The position numbers and the translations under genes are program-made. The notes below the pieces were generated by a model. That model had not been told where the DNA came from and searched no databases. It saw nothing but the letters and a program-made list of their open reading frames with translations. From Auanema rhodensis (taxonomy: Eukaryota > Nematoda > Chromadorea > Rhabditida > Rhabditidae): DNA of 64,000 nucleotides. This document shows positions 10,901 through 19,907 of this stretch, piece by piece (position 1 is the stretch's first letter; each line of letters begins with the position of its first letter). The stretch is taken from NCBI GenBank assembly GCA_964057225.1, contig OZ059898.1, forward strand, positions 5,208,001 through 5,272,000, in the 5' to 3' direction.

Positions 10901-13900
10901 AATATTAGGACTTCCCTGGGACACATTATCAGACCAATGGATAATTCAAGCTCAAATCCCGGAAACCAAGCTAACAAAGAGAGGAGTCACACAAGCTATC
11001 GCATCCATCTTCGATCCAATGGGTATGATCTGCCCAAGTTTACACCCACTACGAATCTTCCTTCAAAATCTATGGACAGAAAGTTTCGATTGGGACACTA
11101 CACTACCAATGGAAATCCAAACCAGATGGAAACAATTATGCGAAAATTTTCACATCAACATAAGGATCCCCCGTCCCCTACCATCGGATACCAATGGACA
11201 ATACCATCTGGTAACATGTACCGATTCTAGCGGCAATGCATTAGGATTCTGCTGCTACTTAATCGCAGCATCAACACGACAATTAGCCTTAATATTCGCA
11301 AAATCTAAATTGCATTCCAAAAACTCAACAATAACAATTCCAAAGGCTGAAATCTCGGCACTAACGATTGGAGTTTTTAACACGCTAAAAATCGTGAAGG
11401 AAATACAGGACAACATCAAGATTCTAACAGCTACATTCCTCTCCGACTCAGAAATAACACTTGCTTGGATTCGCAAAAAACCAGACCAAAAAACGACAGG
11501 AGTTTTAGTACAGAACCGAATCAAGGAAATTTCTAATCACATTGAAGAGCTCGAAGATCTGGACATAAAAACTTCATTTGGATACATCCACACCAAAGAC
11601 AACCCAGCGGACCTAGCCACAAGAGGCTGCACAACTGAAGAACTTGAGGATCACTTTTGGTGGAACCCAAAAGCACAGCTAGAAAAAGCTTTAAACGGAC
11701 CTCTGTTTTCACTCTGTGACGAAGAAATACGGATACACGCAGCCACTACAGAAACAAGCGATGAAGAACCTTGGATATCAGACTGCTCATCCTGGATTGA
11801 AGCTCAACAAAAATGGATATCCGTACACTACCCACTCACAACAACTCATACGCCTTCCATGTATGAAGAAGCAGAAACCAATCTTCTTCACCTTCATCAA
11901 AACAATTTAATGGTCAGGCTATCAGCAGCCCAAAGGAACGATTTGCGACCTTTACTTAGAAACCATTTATGGTATAGTAGAGGACGTATGAACAATGCTG
12001 AACTCGAAGAGAGTGCAAAACTACCGATTATAATCTTACCTAAAACAAAAACGGCAAGATTATTAATCGAACATGTTCACGGACAACTCCACAAGAACAC
12101 AGCACACACAATGGCTGATATTCGCCAAAAATACTGGATACCGCAACTTCGCTCACAAACTCAATCCGTAATAAGGAAATGCCCTGATTGTCAAAAGATG
12201 AACAATCGGCCATACATCTACCCACCTTCAGGAGATGTACCAAGCAGACGTATAAGGAAAAGTCGCCCATTTCAACACGTTGGACTAGACTACTTCGGAC
12301 CCATAACAACACAGGACCGAAACCAGAAAGCTTGGGGCTGCATCTACACCTGTACCGTCACAAGACTCATTCACTTGGAAGTGATTGAAGATTTAACTAC
12401 TAAATCTTTCTTGAGTTGCTTGAGAAAAATTTGGGCCAGACGAGGATGCCCAGAAAGCATCACATGTGACAATGCATCTACCTTCGAGCTAGGACAGAAA
12501 ATCGCCAACAAGCTCATCGTAACAGCCACTACTAACACTTCCGAGAATCAGCATCGAATCAAATGGTACAACATAACTCCATACGCCCCATGGCAAGGAG
12601 GATTTTATGAACGACTCATAAGATCAGTAAAAAATGCCTTATACAAAACACTTCACGGCACACCATCAACAGAAGAATTGTCAATCACATTGGCAGAATG
12701 TGAAGCGACAATCAACACACGACCACTAACCTATATTGGATCAGACACGACGAGAGACGAAATCATTCGACCATGCGACTTCATCCATAAGGACATAGAT
12801 CTGAACATCTACATTGAATCTGAAGATGAAGATTCAGAATACATCGACAATCCAGCTCTTCAAACACAAGCAGATACGGAACTAGCCTTACACTCTTCCC
12901 GTAAACGGACAAACAAATTTTGGGAACTATGGTCTGAACTCTACCTCAAAGAACTCCGAGAGTCTCATCACCACACAATATCCGTGAAGAAAGCAGGCAC
13001 CAACACAAAACCAGAAATTGGACAAATCGTTTTGATCAACGATAGCCCAATTCCTAGACACAAATGGCCAACAGGACGAATTACGAATATTCACCCCGAC
13101 TCAGCGGGTAATATAAGGGAAGTCACACTTCTATCAGAGAATGGAAGAGAATTGAAAAGACCAGTCAACTTACTACACCCAATGGAACTATCCACGGACA
13201 ATATTCCACAAACTCTTCAGAAATTGGAAACTATAAGCCCCGCAGTCACTCAACGACAACAAAATCCTCGCAATCTTGAAAGAAAATGGTACGGAGAAAC
13301 TGCATCAATACTCACTCTTCTAACAATATTCACTATATTCCTACCTACAACAATGGCCAATCCAACTATCTCCTGCAATCCAAAGGGAGTCTTGATACAA
13401 GGAATGAACACGGATAATCAACAAGTATGCTCACACAACACTTGTTACAACAGTAGTGAAGGAGGATTGATAACTCTTCCTCTTGAGGACATCCTATCAG
13501 ACTACGAAGTAACTTGGACCTTTAATCACAACTCCAGACTACAATACATGACATTAAACTGTCCAGCAGTTCATTTTTGCTCTACAGTGTCATGCACGTT
13601 CTGCTCAGCCACATTATTTAACCCATCTTGCTGGCCCTGGACCTCTATGTTACTATTCAGCTTCATAACCTACATAATCACAGCCATTTGCTACGGACTA
13701 TTGCATTCACCATGGGTCATTGGAAAAGCCATCAGACTTTGGACCAACTTCATATACGCAATATGCACATCGTTATTCGGACAGCTATACATCCGGACAA
13801 ATAGATTTAACAAGAAAACAGTTATCCCATTAATAACGCTTCTGTTAATTCACCAATCAATGGCTTGCCAAGAACTTAGTATGAGCACTTCCCAAGAATC

Positions 13901-16211
13901 CTCATGCAACAAAGAAACATGCAAGATACAGACTGGACAATCTCTCACTATCAGCCCGTACACACAAGAAGCATGCCTAACGTTCACTAACAATCAGAAC
14001 AAGTTCTCCTTTCTGCGCATACAATGGATCAAAACAACATACTTCTGTGAAATCCGTTCACTCTTCTTCACCCGAGCAACCAGTACTCATGTAAAGAATA
14101 GCAAAAGATGCGCAAGAACTGGATCTTGCCAAGAAAACAAATGCAGCACCATTCAATCGGACACCATGGTTCACGAACTAGAACTAGCCAACCAATATCC
14201 TGGATCTACACACTGCACAGAATCCTGCGGAGGATTTGGCTGTGGCTGCTTCTATCCATCTTCAGGATGCCTCTTCTACCGCACCTACATGAAACCTATA
14301 GACAAATCTGTTTACGAAGTCTTTTCATGTAACGAATGGATACCTTCCACACAACTACATATCACCTATCTGAACGGAACCACAACCACTTCACGGAACA
14401 TCACGCTTCATTCGGACATTCAAACAGACGTACATCCTTTCAAATTCTCCGCAATCAGTCTAACACCTCCTATTATTCCAAGAATGCAAGGACAATTTAT
14501 TAGAAATTTGACAAGACTGGCCATATGGAACATGAAGTCTACACTGACATGCTCATCTCATGAAAAAGCAAAGAAATTGGACTGTAAAGCAAACCCTCAG
14601 TGTGAATGCACTCCTGCAGAAGACTCAGTCAACTGCCATTGTGAAAACCAGAACATTCAATCAGTCTTTAACAGTGTTCAAACCATTTTACCTATATTCA
14701 CACCTGCTTACTCAATCGAACAGTCACAACGGAACCTTGAAATCAACATCTATCGCAACATGATGGCAGAAATTTATGTAACAGTGGATGGAATCTTCAA
14801 TGTATCATCATCGCACGACGACTCGACATGTTTAATCCATGACTCAATGGTTAGAGGATGCTACAACTGCCAAAACGGAGCACAAGCCAACATCATATGT
14901 ACTTCACCCATAAATGCTTTAGCTGCCACGAACTGCGGTGACACAGCCTTTATGCTACAATGCAGTCCAAAAGGAACATCAAACAATATTCGATTACCTA
15001 TCACTACAGCATCACCATGGATCAACTGTTCATATTCATGCGGACACAATATACAATATTTCTTTCTAACAGGAATATTATATTACGTCAGCAATATTCA
15101 GGACCTGCAGAAACACTACATAGAAGGAAACCACTCCTCACTTCACGAAACAGCTATTACCTTTCAATGGCCCGATATTACCCATTTCTACAACATCTAC
15201 CTAGGCTGGTACAAAGAAATTGCAATCTGCATCCTTATAGTAATGCTAGCCCTTGCTGTTTCTTATCACATCATCGCGGCTTACGCAACAAAATTCACCG
15301 TCAGCTCCGCCCATGTCATCATTCACCTCGTAAAAATTATTCTCTGGTTACCCATCGCTGTCACCAGCTTCTTCGCCCGCCAGCTCTTTCTTCTATACAA
15401 AAGAAAGACTCACATCCTTCTCGTATTCATACTCACTATAATGTCTATTCCTACTACTCGCTGCTCCGATATTCAAGGTGTCATTGATCGCTCCAATCAT
15501 AGATGCCAGAAATACATCCGACTTCCCTTGGAAAAGAGGACCGAATGCCTCAAAGAACTGACTAGGACCATGGACTCCACCCTGAAGCTTCTCTTTAGCT
15601 TAGAGGAGAACAAGGAAACCCCCACCGGAAAGGTCAACGATGTCGCAGCTAATGCTTTAATAGCATACATCAAGCTCAAAGATTTCCTATCTACAGCTAA
15701 AACATCTTATGTTTTTAATATGGAAAAGGAAAAGCTTAGAATTTTTGGCAATGAGAAGCGCCTCACAGACCTCGTCCGCAACATTCAGAAGGACCATCTT
15801 AGCTCTATCGATCTTAAGAACATGCCTTATGGATTTACAAAGGTCCAGAAGGAAAGGGATCCAGCTCCCACTACAAAGAGCAACATTATAGTCGTAGAAG
15901 CTATGCCCGAACTCAAAAGGATAGATCTCACAACCCGCAACATCGGTGAGGATCTTACAACTTTGACTCGAACTATTATGAGATCAAACAATGACGACAA
16001 AGGCAAGGAAATATTGGATGAACTCCGACAGATCAAGGACCTATTGAAGCAAATGGTCCCAAAGACCATTCAGCCAACCTTATCAAAGGACACCCAAACA
16101 CCACCAAGAAAACTGAGAACAAAAAGGACAGAAACAGACCTACCACCAGCCAAGCAGTCACGAACATCACCCAGTAAGGACAGTACGATCGAGTTCCAGG
16201 ACATCTTCTAA
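7917..16211 (+). CDS. BEL/Pao Gag-Pol-Env-like polyprotein, 2764 aa, intact
   Basis: A single frame without stop. Gag (about 1-470) has a DUF1759-like core near 194-245 and three cysteine/histidine knuckles starting at C407, C438 and C454. Protease: DCGSDTSF with D532. RT: D857 in ADVQKAF and YVDN at 937-940. RNase H: D1103, E1145, D1177, D1232. Integrase: zinc-binding H1388 through CPDC near 1422, catalytic D1458, D1518, E1565, then a DUF5641-like tail near 1701. An Env-like region follows: hydrophobic segment 1796-1814, a Cys-rich ectodomain with CGGFGCGCF at 2104-2112, and a transmembrane helix at about 2434-2456. Two more hydrophobic segments lie near 2474-2516. A 248-aa basic, coiled-coil-like tail ends it. 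The first ATG is within the LTR; MVHQ (about 7965) is an alternative start. Processing sites and Env release cannot be read from sequence. Confidence 0.93.
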   Translation: MPLLRSPISKDTTAQNMVHQAEPSEAARAEAWIGKCYQLLEKIRESDNKRKSFVNRTVNYHSNRASNMIEIRLTEIRSIQEDTEAIQNLIEEMRNITDNLTAEDQERLTANECTLRRHIKSLTDYKIHIEGQIEFLRNSRQDQDLRGTIPRLQTPQLEESIGGFPSNQDTNINQGHPMIVQDNYRYRQTVKPVDIPKFDGNIKNWTNFWTLFNRLIHTANIQDIEKFNYLRQSLTGEAASLISSFSTDEESYHPAVSYLRSVYDHEDKILRYLMLDFIQLKAQSPSNKDLLLLMRKINGIARQTERNNEAALNALAIVLIQQKLPGHILQEVYRSGSNSNMNWRQLVDNTEKYLQHEQEVKNISSDLQTKPVPRTMHQSYNRQNFVTNNRPKPDNKKPSGKQTSNSCIFCQKPHAPWTCDTPKTRKERLTILNQDKRCINCLRKSHATEACPSKRLCSNCGGKHIDLLCLKKKTTKVNLTNSFPMEDEDEEEHVIQFSTQTKTNQYHSALLPIGQIELLHKDRTISIPALLDCGSDTSFIDEDLSKELELPIVESKRVKIKTFGNTASIERLNKVETMFKGHNSHILAQLWTKKVLTGPISTVRFSKPTNTCYKLNKNMKITPRILIGSDLMWQALISVEPLSKEHMVVHTQFGDFITGQATNQKSLNAHSVISEDLSISIPIWNKSFVEEQSEFTGTEAEEKTARDKLILDQFKETIQQKEDGYYVSFPWKDNAHLLPDNKVLALKRLTSLVLKLSQQPTLLEGYNKIIEEQLDLGIIEEAKDPYPNAYRIHYIAHQAVVTPQKETTKIRIVYDASGHYQNKPSLNDVIHQGPLILPSLIGMILRFRCGNTAMIADVQKAFLQIRLHESERDATRFFWLRDIHQPLSTDNTRTLRFCRVPFGINASPFLLGATIRHHLQKKSSESLLAHKIKDNLYVDNLLLASDSADQVRMWYSETKDIFQEMNMKLQEFISNDQIFNSNLTPEERNASTTPKILGLPWDTLSDQWIIQAQIPETKLTKRGVTQAIASIFDPMGMICPSLHPLRIFLQNLWTESFDWDTTLPMEIQTRWKQLCENFHINIRIPRPLPSDTNGQYHLVTCTDSSGNALGFCCYLIAASTRQLALIFAKSKLHSKNSTITIPKAEISALTIGVFNTLKIVKEIQDNIKILTATFLSDSEITLAWIRKKPDQKTTGVLVQNRIKEISNHIEELEDLDIKTSFGYIHTKDNPADLATRGCTTEELEDHFWWNPKAQLEKALNGPLFSLCDEEIRIHAATTETSDEEPWISDCSSWIEAQQKWISVHYPLTTTHTPSMYEEAETNLLHLHQNNLMVRLSAAQRNDLRPLLRNHLWYSRGRMNNAELEESAKLPIIILPKTKTARLLIEHVHGQLHKNTAHTMADIRQKYWIPQLRSQTQSVIRKCPDCQKMNNRPYIYPPSGDVPSRRIRKSRPFQHVGLDYFGPITTQDRNQKAWGCIYTCTVTRLIHLEVIEDLTTKSFLSCLRKIWARRGCPESITCDNASTFELGQKIANKLIVTATTNTSENQHRIKWYNITPYAPWQGGFYERLIRSVKNALYKTLHGTPSTEELSITLAECEATINTRPLTYIGSDTTRDEIIRPCDFIHKDIDLNIYIESEDEDSEYIDNPALQTQADTELALHSSRKRTNKFWELWSELYLKELRESHHHTISVKKAGTNTKPEIGQIVLINDSPIPRHKWPTGRITNIHPDSAGNIREVTLLSENGRELKRPVNLLHPMELSTDNIPQTLQKLETISPAVTQRQQNPRNLERKWYGETASILTLLTIFTIFLPTTMANPTISCNPKGVLIQGMNTDNQQVCSHNTCYNSSEGGLITLPLEDILSDYEVTWTFNHNSRLQYMTLNCPAVHFCSTVSCTFCSATLFNPSCWPWTSMLLFSFITYIITAICYGLLHSPWVIGKAIRLWTNFIYAICTSLFGQLYIRTNRFNKKTVIPLITLLLIHQSMACQELSMSTSQESSCNKETCKIQTGQSLTISPYTQEACLTFTNNQNKFSFLRIQWIKTTYFCEIRSLFFTRATSTHVKNSKRCARTGSCQENKCSTIQSDTMVHELELANQYPGSTHCTESCGGFGCGCFYPSSGCLFYRTYMKPIDKSVYEVFSCNEWIPSTQLHITYLNGTTTTSRNITLHSDIQTDVHPFKFSAISLTPPIIPRMQGQFIRNLTRLAIWNMKSTLTCSSHEKAKKLDCKANPQCECTPAEDSVNCHCENQNIQSVFNSVQTILPIFTPAYSIEQSQRNLEINIYRNMMAEIYVTVDGIFNVSSSHDDSTCLIHDSMVRGCYNCQNGAQANIICTSPINALAATNCGDTAFMLQCSPKGTSNNIRLPITTASPWINCSYSCGHNIQYFFLTGILYYVSNIQDLQKHYIEGNHSSLHETAITFQWPDITHFYNIYLGWYKEIAICILIVMLALAVSYHIIAAYATKFTVSSAHVIIHLVKIILWLPIAVTSFFARQLFLLYKRKTHILLVFILTIMSIPTTRCSDIQGVIDRSNHRCQKYIRLPLEKRTECLKELTRTMDSTLKLLFSLEENKETPTGKVNDVAANALIAYIKLKDFLSTAKTSYVFNMEKEKLRIFGNEKRLTDLVRNIQKDHLSSIDLKNMPYGFTKVQKERDPAPTTKSNIIVVEAMPELKRIDLTTRNIGEDLTTLTRTIMRSNNDDKGKEILDELRQIKDLLKQMVPKTIQPTLSKDTQTPPRKLRTKRTETDLPPAKQSRTSPSKDSTIEFQDIF

Positions 16212-16225
16212 CTCGTCGGCCGGAG

Positions 16226-16657
16226 TGTGCTTGAGCACTCTATATTCCTAAAAAACCTTAAAAACTCTATCTTTTTCTAATACTTCGTAATTCTTTATAA
16301 ATCTCTTTTAACTGATCAATATTCGTGTAAGTTGAACCTAAGGCTCTTTTTACTCATGACTCATAGGCTACTCATCCCCCACGCATATCTCCGCAGAATA
16401 AGCATGAGATAACGCTTGCTTCTCCTCCCCCTTTTTGTATCTCTGAATTCTCTAAGTTAACATTATATCTTGCCTCTCGCGTTAGTATATAAGCCGAGAG
16501 GATTCCTCAAATTCTCATGTGTCAATAGTGTAAAAGAATTTATTCTTGTTACCGTTGCATAATAAATATTCTCTCCATATTCTCTTCGATCAAGAGCACT
16601 ACAAAAATCTACCACTGAACCAACTATGCCACTGCTCCGCTCACCCATTTCTAAGGA
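16226..16657 (+). repeat. 3' long terminal repeat
   Basis: This repeat is identical to 7517-7948, with TATATAAG at 16486-16493 and AATAAA at 16561-16566. It begins only 14 nt after the polyprotein stop. The sequence just before it (CTCGTCGGCCGGAG) is not a normal polypurine tract. The 3' end runs directly into AT-rich host-like DNA at 16658 with no duplicated target site. Confidence 0.92.
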
Positions 16658-17284
16658 AAAAGTTCATATTTCGTGCAAATATCATGATATTCTTATAAAA
16701 TTTCAATAATACTATTATGTATATATATATAGTATAGAGTATATAGTATATAATAAATATTATTATAAAATAAAATTGTTAATTTTTATTAAATCACCAA
16801 CTTTGCAGCAAAACTTGTAGCAGAATATAACTAATTAATAATAAAAAAAAATAGTAAAAGAACGATTTGAGGACGTATTCTAACAGAAAAAATTATTATT
16901 TTTGACAAAATTTTTCTTTTTTTTTTGCAATTTAGCTTGCTGTTTTCTTTAAAAATCCTTTCACATTTTGGTGAATAGAAGTCATTTAAAGCATGTAAGC
17001 TGACAAGGGTAAGTCGAAAAAAGAGATGAAGAAAAGAAAAGAAGTTGATGAATAAAATGTTTCATTTCACAAGAAAATTGTGAGATTAATAGTAGTTATG
17101 TAGATAGGAAAATTTCAATTATAATTATTAAAAAAAATAAGTTTCAATAGAATTCTATACAGATATGATAAAGATTAATGAAATATAATCAAATTTAATA
17201 TAATATATATATGATATGTATATAGTACATAAATACTTTTCTATATAATACTTTATACTATATATTATATGTATATATGATTCT

Positions 17285-17309
17285 ATATATATATATATAT
17301 ATATATATA
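17285..17309. repeat. (AT)n microsatellite
   Basis: Uninterrupted alternating TA over about 25 bp, in AT-rich non-coding DNA. Confidence 0.7.
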
Positions 17310-19869
17310 GTATTTCTGATTTCATTTGTCTTTTATGTATTTTTCAATAAACCCATTCGTCAATTAGAAGCAATTTGCAGAGAACGGCCAAATGATGTCT
17401 GAGGTAAATGTGCTATGAACGACAGCTTTTAGCTTAAGATGCACTAAGCTTTTGAACTTGTATCGTTGAGATCCGCCATCAAGAGAAAAAAATGAAATTC
17501 TATTTAGAGATGCTTAGATATGAATGTAGAAATGAGAGAAAATAGAGAGGGAAAGATAGAGAGAGAGGGAGTGTGGGAGAGAGAGATATGCCCATCTCGG
17601 TGAAGCCCGGAAAACAAAGTCGAAAATCGATAGTTGGGTGAAAATGAAGAAAAAATGATGGAGACTAACTAAGATAGAGGGAATGAAATGAAAAGAGAAT
17701 CTACCTATTCGGAAAAGACTCACACTATCAGCCTCCACCTTGAAATAAAAATAAGAAAGAGGTGTAAACAAATAATAAAATGATGAACATCAAGAGATAT
17801 ATTGAGAGCCACAACATGAAGTTGACGTAGCAAACGAAGACATAAACGGAAATTTTCACAGATAGAGAAAAGATGAAAGAGATGTAGAGAGGTAAGATTG
17901 GGTTAAAGAGGAGAAACGAAAAATTGTGGGAATAAGAAGAGAAAAACCCAGAGTAACCACTAAGTGCGCTCATTCAAACTAAAATGACTGCCTCACGGAA
18001 TTTTACGTGAAATTCAGAACAACAGCACGAGATGTACTATTCCTTTGAATTATACGGAATGTTTTTATTCAAATTATTTCCATAGTTCAACATATAATAG
18101 TAAAAAACAAAAAAAAAGTTTATTAAAAGTAAAAGAAAACAGAAAAAATTATTTCAAAAAATCAAAATTCAAAAAAAATAAAGTTTAATTTTTTTTTAAA
18201 TTATAAAAGTAAAAATAACATATTTTCTTGAATTAAAAGAAAAAAATCTTTTTAGAAGAATTGTAATGAACGTTGAATGTGACAAGAAATTAATGGTTTT
18301 CTTCTTAAGATGTTGATGATAATGACAACATCAACAACTACTGATATGAAGGGTCAAAGAATTTATTCTTCCTAACTTGATATTTAAAATTTTTTTTAGT
18401 AAAAACTATAATTTAAATATATGAATAATATTCAAATACTAAATCTATTTATTTATTTATAATAAAATATTAGAAAATAAGTAATTTTTCATCGAATTTA
18501 TCTCTATTTGACTCACGTGGTTCAAACATTTCGTTGATCATGTACCCTGGTCCGCAATAACATGAGGAGAATGAACGAAAAGCGAACAGAAAAGCGAAAG
18601 ATGGAAAGATATGGAGAGAAGGAAGAATAAAACATGTATAGATCACATGGCCTCAAGACATGATGCATAACGAAAGAAAAGTTGAAATATATTTTTTTTA
18701 AATTTTGGAAGAGGGATCTAGATAAGTGAGGCGATAGTTTCAGTCGTATATATTATGCTTTTCATAACTGTCATCATATTTTCTTTATAAATAAGTATAA
18801 TATTAAATGAAAAATGTACTTATTATCATATATTATATATATATATATATATAGACATATATTTATATAAAATAATTTTAAAGAAAAAAAAAGATTTTTA
18901 CAATTAATTGTTTGAAAAAAAAAAATACGGATGTCATATGATTGAAATGAACTTATAACTGGCCTATTTCAAAGTCTCGTGATGACAATGAATTACGAAC
19001 GAGAAACAGGATTAGCTCAATGAACTCCCATGTCTATTTGATTTCGTAAACCGAAGAAAACAAAATATTTTTGTTTTATCTATATACAATACATGAATAT
19101 TTTAAGAAAATCTAGAATCAAAATGTTTATGGTAATAAATGATTTTCTTGACTTCATTTTCAGATATTTTTAACGATTTCTTACTAATGAAATAGATAAA
19201 GAAATATAATAAATGATTAGAATACTTTTGATATTATATATGATAATAAGAAAATATATAATATTTATAATAACATGAATTATATAACTGAAATATGGGT
19301 CTTCAATACTCGGATTATATTCTACTTCTCAATGCTCATACATACTATGTATGTATGTATATACATATAGTATGTTGAATAAAAATAATATTGTTTTCTT
19401 GTCATTTTTTTTTCAAGAAAAATGGTTTATACTTTGATATTTAAAAGAAATCAGTTATTATAATTTGTTTATAATTAAGAAGAATATACACATAATATTC
19501 AGAATATATTCATGTATTATACATAAATATAAATGTTGATAAGAATATTTATATAACTTAAAATATATTTATTATTCTCAAATATAATCTTTTTTTAATT
19601 TTCTTATTCAATTTCTAATGATTTCATGATTTTACATGATAAAACTAAATATAAACATGTCAAAAGGGGAGGGAAGACCATTTTACCCTATTACTATTTG
19701 AACCACATGTAAGATGTAATTATCATCTCTTCACTATTTATTCACAACATGAAGACAAAAATAGGAAATTTTTTGGAATGAAATAAAAGGATTGTAAGTT
19801 AACTATATATATTTTGTTTTTGGTTTTTATATCAGTCATTCGTTCATAAAAGAGAAAATGAAGCGAAAA

Positions 19870-19873
19870 AAAA

Positions 19874-19905
<32 letters not shown>

Positions 19906-19907
19906 TA
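19870..19907. repeat. (GA)n-rich microsatellite
   Basis: AAAGAAAGAGAGAGAG-type purine tract on the plus strand, ending in repeated GA units. Non-coding. Confidence 0.65.

Larger units (their letters stand above)
7517..16657 (+). mobile_element. Full-length BEL/Pao-type LTR retroelement with Env-like region
   Basis: The element is bounded by two 432-bp direct repeats, identical as read, and encodes one uninterrupted Gag-Pol-Env-like polyprotein. The domain order protease, reverse transcriptase, RNase H, integrase (integrase last), the DUF1759-like Gag and the A17-type protease place it in the BEL/Pao superfamily. The Env-like region resembles what is reported for the nematode element Tas. It lies in the sparse region upstream of the Yippee-like gene, in antisense orientation to it. 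Odd points: no target-site duplication was found (5' flank ends AAGCAT, 3' flank begins AAAAG). The repeats start TG but the shared part ends GGA rather than CA. I see no convincing primer-binding site or polypurine tract at the junctions. Sequence identity of the repeats implies a recent insertion. Confidence 0.93.

Noticed and set aside
14960..15487. 175-codon open frame overlapping the env region in another frame
   Set aside because: It lies entirely within the retroelement polyprotein frame, and its odd composition (His, Tyr, Arg, Ser) is a reading-frame shadow.
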